Below are positions 59,075 to 64,000 of a stretch of 64,000 bases of DNA, one piece after another. Position numbers and translations under genes: made by a program. The DNA is from Gemmatimonadaceae bacterium (GTDB taxonomy: Bacteria > Gemmatimonadota > Gemmatimonadetes > Gemmatimonadales > Gemmatimonadaceae): the NCBI GenBank assembly GCA_013361935.1, contig JABFXC010000163.1, positions 23,235-87,234 of the forward strand. The letters run 5' to 3'. Position 1 is the stretch's first letter. Each line of letters opens with the position of its first letter. The notes below the pieces were generated by a model, which saw only the letters and a program-made list of their open reading frames with translations, was not told where the DNA came from and did no database searches.

Positions 59075-62000
59075 AGCGCGTGATCGAATGGTCGGTGCGC
59101 AACCGCGTGGTGGTGCTGATCCTCGTGCTCGCCGCGGCGGTGGCCGGGGTGGTGGCGCTGCGTCGCACGCCGCTGGAGGCGCTCCCCGACCTCTCCGACG
59201 TGCAGGTGATCGTGCAGGCCGACTATGGCGAGCAGGCGCCGCGCATCGTCGAGGACCAGGTCACCTATCCGATCGCGGCCGAGATGCTGAAGGTGCCCGG
59301 CGCGCGGACGGTGCGCGGCTACTCGTTCTTCGGAGTCTCCTTCGTCTACGTGATCTTCGAGGACGGAACCGATCTGTACTGGGCGCGGAGCCGCGTGCTC
59401 GAGTACCTGAGCGGGATCAAGGGAAAGCTTCCGGCGAGCGTGACGCCGACACTCGGCCCCGACGCGACGGGGCTCGGCTGGGTGTACCAGTACGCGCTCG
59501 AGGACACCACGGGGCGACTGAATCTCGCCGAGCTGCGCAGTCTGCAGGACTGGCACCTGCGCTACGCGCTGACGTCGGTGCCCGGCGTCTCCGAGGTCGC
59601 GTCGGTGGGCGGCTTCGAGAAGCAGTATCAGGTGGACATCGATCCCGCGAAGCTGCTCGCCTACGGGATTCCGGTGACGCGCGTGATGGAAGCGATCCAG
59701 AACGCGAACAGCGACGTGGGCGCGATGGTGATGGAGCTCTCCGAGCGTGAGTACATGGTGCGCGGGCTCGGCTACCTGCGGAGCATCGGGGACATCGAGA
59801 ACGTGGTGGTGGACGCGACTGCCGGAGGGACGCCGATCCGCGTTGCCGAGCTGGGAACGGTGAAGGTGGGGCCCGCGGTGCGGCGGGGCATCGCCGACCT
59901 CGACGGGCGCGGCGACGCGGTGGGCGGGATCGTCGTGATGCGCTTCGGCGGAAACGCGCTGGCGACGATCGAGAAGGTGAAGGCGAAGCTCGCCGAGGTG
60001 GAGAAGGGGCTCCCGGAAGGGGTCGTCGTCCGGCCGGTGTACGACCGGAGCGAGCTGATACGCGAGTCGATCGCGACGCTGCGCGGGAAGCTGCTCGAGG
60101 AGAGCCTGATCGTCGCGCTGGTGTGCATGCTCTTCCTGCTGCACGCGCGCTCGGCGCTGGTGGCGATCCTGACGCTGCCGATCGGGATACTCATCGCCTT
60201 CATCGCGATGCGCGGCGTCGGCGTCGGCGCGGACATCATGTCGCTCGGAGGGATCGCGATCGCGATCGGGGCGATGATCGACGCGGCGATCGTGATGATC
60301 GAGAACATGCACAAGCATCTCGAGCGCGCGGAGGACGCGAAGGCGCGCGCGTCGGGCGCAGCGGCGGGCGGTTCGCTCGAGACCGGGATGCTCACGCCGG
60401 CCGAGCGCTGGCGGGTGGTGGTGGACGCGTCCCGCGAGGTGGGGCCGGCGCTGTTCTTCTCGCTGCTCGTCATCACCGTCTCCTTCCTTCCTGTGTTCAC
60501 GCTGGGCGGGCAGGAGGGACGGCTGTTCAAGCCGCTCGCCTGGACGAAGACCTTCGCGATGGCGGCGGCGAGCCTCCTGTCGGTGACCTTCGTGCCGGTG
60601 GCGATGGGGGTGTTCATCCGCGGCAGGGTGCACCGTGAGGCGGCGAACCCGGTGAACCGCGCGCTCATTCGCGCCTACCGGCCGCTGATCACCTTCGTGC
60701 TCCGTCATCGCTGGCCGGTGATCGGCGCGGCGCTGCTGACGCTGGTGCTCACCTGGATCCCGTGGAAGCGGATCGGCAGCGAGTTCATGCCCCCGCTCGA
60801 CGAAGGCACGATCCTCTACATGCCGACGACGCTTCCCGGCATCAGCATCGCGCGGGCGCGCGAGATCCTGCGCATCCAGGACTCGGTGCTGAAGAGCTTC
60901 CCCGAGGTAGAGCGCGTGTGGGGAAAGAGCGGACGCGCCGAGACGGCGACCGATCCCGCGGGGCTCGACATGTTCGAGACGACGATCACGCTGAAGCCGC
61001 GCCGTGAGTGGCGCGCGGAAATGACGCAGGAGAAGCTCGTCGCGGCGATGGACTCGGCGGTGCGCGTCGCGGGCGTGACCAACGCGTGGACGATGCCGAT
61101 CAGGGGGCGGATCGACATGCTGGCGACGGGGATCCGCACGCCGGTGGGAATCAAGATCTTCGGCCCCGACCTCGGCGACTTGGAGCGGCTGGGGAAGGAA
61201 GTGGAGCGCGCGGTGCGGACCGTCCCCGGGACGCGGAGCGTCTTCGCCGAGCGGGCGGTGAGCGGATACTACCTGGACATCGACATCGATCGCGCGGCGG
61301 CGGCGCGGCACGGGTTGAACGTCGGCGACGTGCAGACCGTCATCGCGACGGCGATCGGCGGGATGACGATCACCCAGACGGTGGAGGGGCGCGAGCGCTA
61401 CGGCGTGCGGGTGAGATATCCGCAGGAGCTGCGCGACACGCCGGAACGGCTGGCGTCGGTGCTGGTGCCGGTGAGCCACGCGACGAGCGGGCGCGTCGCG
61501 CAGGTGCCGTTAGGCCAGGTGGCGACGATCCGGCAGGTCGCCGGCCCGATGGTCGTGCGGACGGAGGACGCGCAGCCGACGGCGTGGGTGTACGTGGACG
61601 TCGCGGGGCGAGACATGGGCGGCTACGTCGACGACGCGCGGGCGATGGTCGAGAGCATGGTCACGCTGCCGACCGGATATTCGATGAGCTGGAGCGGGCA
61701 GTACGAGTACATGCAGCGGGCGAAGGAGCGCATGGCGCTGGTGATCCCGGCGACGCTGGCGATCATCGTGCTGCTGCTCTGGCTCAACTTCCGCAGCGTC
61801 GGCGAGACGCTGATCGTGCTGCTCTCGCTTCCCTTCGCGCTCGTCGGCGGTATCTGGTTCCTCTGGCTGCTCGGCTACAACTGGTCGGTCGCGGTGGCGA
61901 TCGGGTTCATCGCGCTGGCGGGAGTGGCGGCGGAGACCGGGGTGGTGATGCTGATCTACCTCGACCATGCGTGGAAGGCGCGGCAGGCGGAGGGCCGCCG

Positions 62001-62340
62001 CCCGACGGCGCGGGATCTGTACGACGCGGTGATGGAGGGCGCGGTGGAGCGGGTGCGGCCGAAGATGATGACCGTCACCGCGATCATGGCGGGGCTGTTG
62101 CCGATTCTCTGGGGGAGCGGAGCCGGCGGAAGCGTGATGAAGCGGATCGCGGCGCCGATGATCGGCGGCATGGTGTCGAGCACGGTACTGACGCTGCTCG
62201 TGATCCCGGCGGTGTACGCGCTGTGGAAGGAGCGGGGATGCTTGCCGCAGGGCGCGTCGTCCGACCACCTTTCGGGCATCCCCGCCGCTCCCCGGATGCC
62301 GCCAGCGTGGCGACCCGGCGAAGCCGCAACTCGTCGATGA
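59071..62340 (+). CDS. CusA/CzcA-type heavy-metal RND efflux pump
   Basis: RTPLEALPDLSDVQVIVQADYGEQAPRIVEDQVTYPIAAEMLKVPGARTVRGYSFFGVSFVYVIFEDGTDLYWARSRVLEYL. GAMIDAAIVMIENMHKHLE. ETGVVMLIYLDHAW. Confidence 0.96.
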   Translation: MKRVIEWSVRNRVVVLILVLAAAVAGVVALRRTPLEALPDLSDVQVIVQADYGEQAPRIVEDQVTYPIAAEMLKVPGARTVRGYSFFGVSFVYVIFEDGTDLYWARSRVLEYLSGIKGKLPASVTPTLGPDATGLGWVYQYALEDTTGRLNLAELRSLQDWHLRYALTSVPGVSEVASVGGFEKQYQVDIDPAKLLAYGIPVTRVMEAIQNANSDVGAMVMELSEREYMVRGLGYLRSIGDIENVVVDATAGGTPIRVAELGTVKVGPAVRRGIADLDGRGDAVGGIVVMRFGGNALATIEKVKAKLAEVEKGLPEGVVVRPVYDRSELIRESIATLRGKLLEESLIVALVCMLFLLHARSALVAILTLPIGILIAFIAMRGVGVGADIMSLGGIAIAIGAMIDAAIVMIENMHKHLERAEDAKARASGAAAGGSLETGMLTPAERWRVVVDASREVGPALFFSLLVITVSFLPVFTLGGQEGRLFKPLAWTKTFAMAAASLLSVTFVPVAMGVFIRGRVHREAANPVNRALIRAYRPLITFVLRHRWPVIGAALLTLVLTWIPWKRIGSEFMPPLDEGTILYMPTTLPGISIARAREILRIQDSVLKSFPEVERVWGKSGRAETATDPAGLDMFETTITLKPRREWRAEMTQEKLVAAMDSAVRVAGVTNAWTMPIRGRIDMLATGIRTPVGIKIFGPDLGDLERLGKEVERAVRTVPGTRSVFAERAVSGYYLDIDIDRAAAARHGLNVGDVQTVIATAIGGMTITQTVEGRERYGVRVRYPQELRDTPERLASVLVPVSHATSGRVAQVPLGQVATIRQVAGPMVVRTEDAQPTAWVYVDVAGRDMGGYVDDARAMVESMVTLPTGYSMSWSGQYEYMQRAKERMALVIPATLAIIVLLLWLNFRSVGETLIVLLSLPFALVGGIWFLWLLGYNWSVAVAIGFIALAGVAAETGVVMLIYLDHAWKARQAEGRRPTARDLYDAVMEGAVERVRPKMMTVTAIMAGLLPILWGSGAGGSVMKRIAAPMIGGMVSSTVLTLLVIPAVYALWKERGCLPQGASSDHLSGIPAAPRMPPAWRPGEAATRR

Positions 62341-62344
62341 ATCC

Positions 62345-64000
62345 ATGCGACCCTTCGGACCGCACCCTCGCGCGCTCGCTTCCTCCCTCGCAGCGACGCT
62401 TCTCCTCTCGTCCACGCTGCTCGCCCAGGACCCGGGCGCGACGCATCAGCCCGTCCCCGTGCCGAGCACCGGCCCCACGCTGCCGGCCCAGGGCGCGATC
62501 GTCCGCGACACCGCGCGCGACCGGAACGTGCTCGCGCAGGTGACCGTCCCCGCGGGGTTCGCCGTGACGATGTTCGCCGGGCCGCCGGTGGCGATGTATC
62601 CGACGACGGTCGCGCCCGCGCCGGACGGGTCGGTGTACATGGGCACTGACCTCAACCTCGCGCAGGGCGCGGTGAAGGGGCGCGGGCGGATCATCCGGCT
62701 CGTGGACGTCGATGGTGACGGGCGCGCCGACCGCTACTCGGTGTTCGCGAAGGTGGACAGCCCGCGCGGGCTCGCGGTGGCCGGCAGCACGGTGTACGTG
62801 CTCCACGTCCCCTTCCTCACCGCGTTCCGCGACACGAACGGCGACGGCGTCGCCGACAAGGCGGACACGCTCGTCCGCGACCTCGGCTTCGGCCTCGACG
62901 TGCGCTCGTCGGACCACTCGACGAACGGCATCGCGTTAGGCATCGACGGGTGGATCTACGTCGCGGTGGGCGACTACGGCTACCTGAACGCGAAGGGGAA
63001 GGACGGACGGACGATCACGCGCCGCGGGGGCTCGGTGGTGCGCGTCCGCCCCGACGGCACCGGGCTCGAGACGTACGCGGTCGGCACGCGGAACATCTAC
63101 GGCGTCGGCGTCGATCCCTTCGGCCGCGTCTACGCACGCGACAACACGAACGACGGGCTCGGCTGGGACACACGGCTGCACTACCTGCCCGCGGGCGCGC
63201 ACATGGGCTACCCGACGCTCTTCCGCAACTTCGCCGACGAGCACATGCCCTCGATGTTCGACTACGGGCCGGGGGCGGGGACGGGCGGGCTCTGGGTGCA
63301 GGACCCCGGCTTCCCGGGTGACTGGAACAACGCGCTGTACACCGGCGACTGGACGATGAACAAGGTCTTCCGCCACAAGCTCACCCCCAAGGGGGCGAGC
63401 TTCACGGTGGACCAGACCGACTTCGTGGCCGCGCCGCGCGTCGTCGACATGGCGATGGACGATCGCTCGCACATGTTCGTGGCGAGCCTCGTCGGCGGGG
63501 TCTTCAACTACATGGGCGACACCGTCGGCGCGATCCTCCGCGTCGGCTATCCGGGGCAGAAGGGGAGCACCGCGCTGAACGCGCCGAAGCTGAGCGACGC
63601 GAAGCTCCTCGCCACGCTCGGCTCGCCCAACGCGACCCACCGGCTGGAGGCGCAGCGCGAGCTGCTGCGGCGCGGCGCGAAGGCGCAGACGCTGCGCGCG
63701 CTCGAGCGTCAGATCGCCGACGCGAAGCGCGCCCCCGAGGCGCGTGCGGCGTCGATCTTCACCCTCGAGCTGCTCGGCGGCACGCGGGCGCTGCCGGCGC
63801 TGCAGCGCGCGGCCGCGGACACCGTGCTGCGCGCGGTGGCGCTGAAGGCGATCTCCGAGTCGCCGGCGATCCGGGCGAAGGCGCCGATCGCGCTCTTCGC
63901 GAAGGGACTCGCCGATGCGGATCCCGCGGTGCGGGTGCAGGCGATCGCGGGGATCGTGCGGATGAACGCGACCGCGCAGGGCGCCGACGTCGCGAAGCTG
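62345..64000 (+). CDS. Secreted PQQ/GSDH-like (PVC-type) dehydrogenase propeller with HEAT-like C-terminal region (runs off the right edge)
   Basis: VTVPAGFAVTMFAGPPVAMYPTTVAPAPDGSVYMGTDLN...DVDGDGRADRYS...DTNGDGVADKADTL...VGTRNIYGVGVDPFGRVYARDNTNDG. Late region LRALERQIADAKRAPEARAASIFTLELLGG. Frame open to the edge. Confidence 0.82.
   Translation, partial: MRPFGPHPRALASSLAATLLLSSTLLAQDPGATHQPVPVPSTGPTLPAQGAIVRDTARDRNVLAQVTVPAGFAVTMFAGPPVAMYPTTVAPAPDGSVYMGTDLNLAQGAVKGRGRIIRLVDVDGDGRADRYSVFAKVDSPRGLAVAGSTVYVLHVPFLTAFRDTNGDGVADKADTLVRDLGFGLDVRSSDHSTNGIALGIDGWIYVAVGDYGYLNAKGKDGRTITRRGGSVVRVRPDGTGLETYAVGTRNIYGVGVDPFGRVYARDNTNDGLGWDTRLHYLPAGAHMGYPTLFRNFADEHMPSMFDYGPGAGTGGLWVQDPGFPGDWNNALYTGDWTMNKVFRHKLTPKGASFTVDQTDFVAAPRVVDMAMDDRSHMFVASLVGGVFNYMGDTVGAILRVGYPGQKGSTALNAPKLSDAKLLATLGSPNATHRLEAQRELLRRGAKAQTLRALERQIADAKRAPEARAASIFTLELLGGTRALPALQRAAADTVLRAVALKAISESPAIRAKAPIALFAKGLADADPAVRVQAIAGIVRMNATAQGADVAKL

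Noticed and set aside
58858-61479. 873-aa minus-strand ORF antisense to cusA
   Set aside because: His/Arg-rich shadow frame. CusA is unambiguous.

Overview
High-GC bacterial chromosomal window. Gene style and domain content suggest Gemmatimonadota, but that is inference. I support about 57 CDSs and two tRNA genes: tRNA-Ala(CGC) and tRNA-Gln(CUG). I see no rRNA, CRISPR array, transposase or integrase. Main blocks: (i) edge-truncated class II photolyase and FAD monooxygenase; (ii) a 4.8 kb segment bounded by tRNA-Gln and an exact 40-bp copy of its 3' end; (iii) lysyl-oxidase-like lipoprotein and amylo-1,6-glucosidase-like enzyme; (iv) a quinone-type dehydrogenase cluster (PoxB-like, two DUF2231 membrane proteins, gluconate-DH subunit 3, GMC oxidoreductase); (v) MacA/MacB-like pair without an ATPase, divergent from a LytS/LytTR pair; (vi) Rieske-DUF2231 fusion, CHRD, cupredoxin and multicopper oxidase; (vii) SufR/ArsR-like regulator with a cupredoxin, PQQ alcohol dehydrogenase, dihaem cytochrome c, DUF4142 and Rieske-AIF oxidoreductase block; (viii) a copper/heavy-metal efflux island (His-rich CopB-type ATPase, CusCBA) with two small paralogous His/Met/Cys proteins. 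The most unusual signal is a dispersed, non-palindromic 8-mer CGTTAGGC/GCCTAACG found 25 times by eye. It accounts for essentially all in-frame TTA Leu codons I noticed and also occurs between genes. A second strong signal is a shared promoter/operator-like layout (TTGCAA-N4-TCAA-N6-TCTT) in front of two transcription units of the PQQ/cytochrome block.
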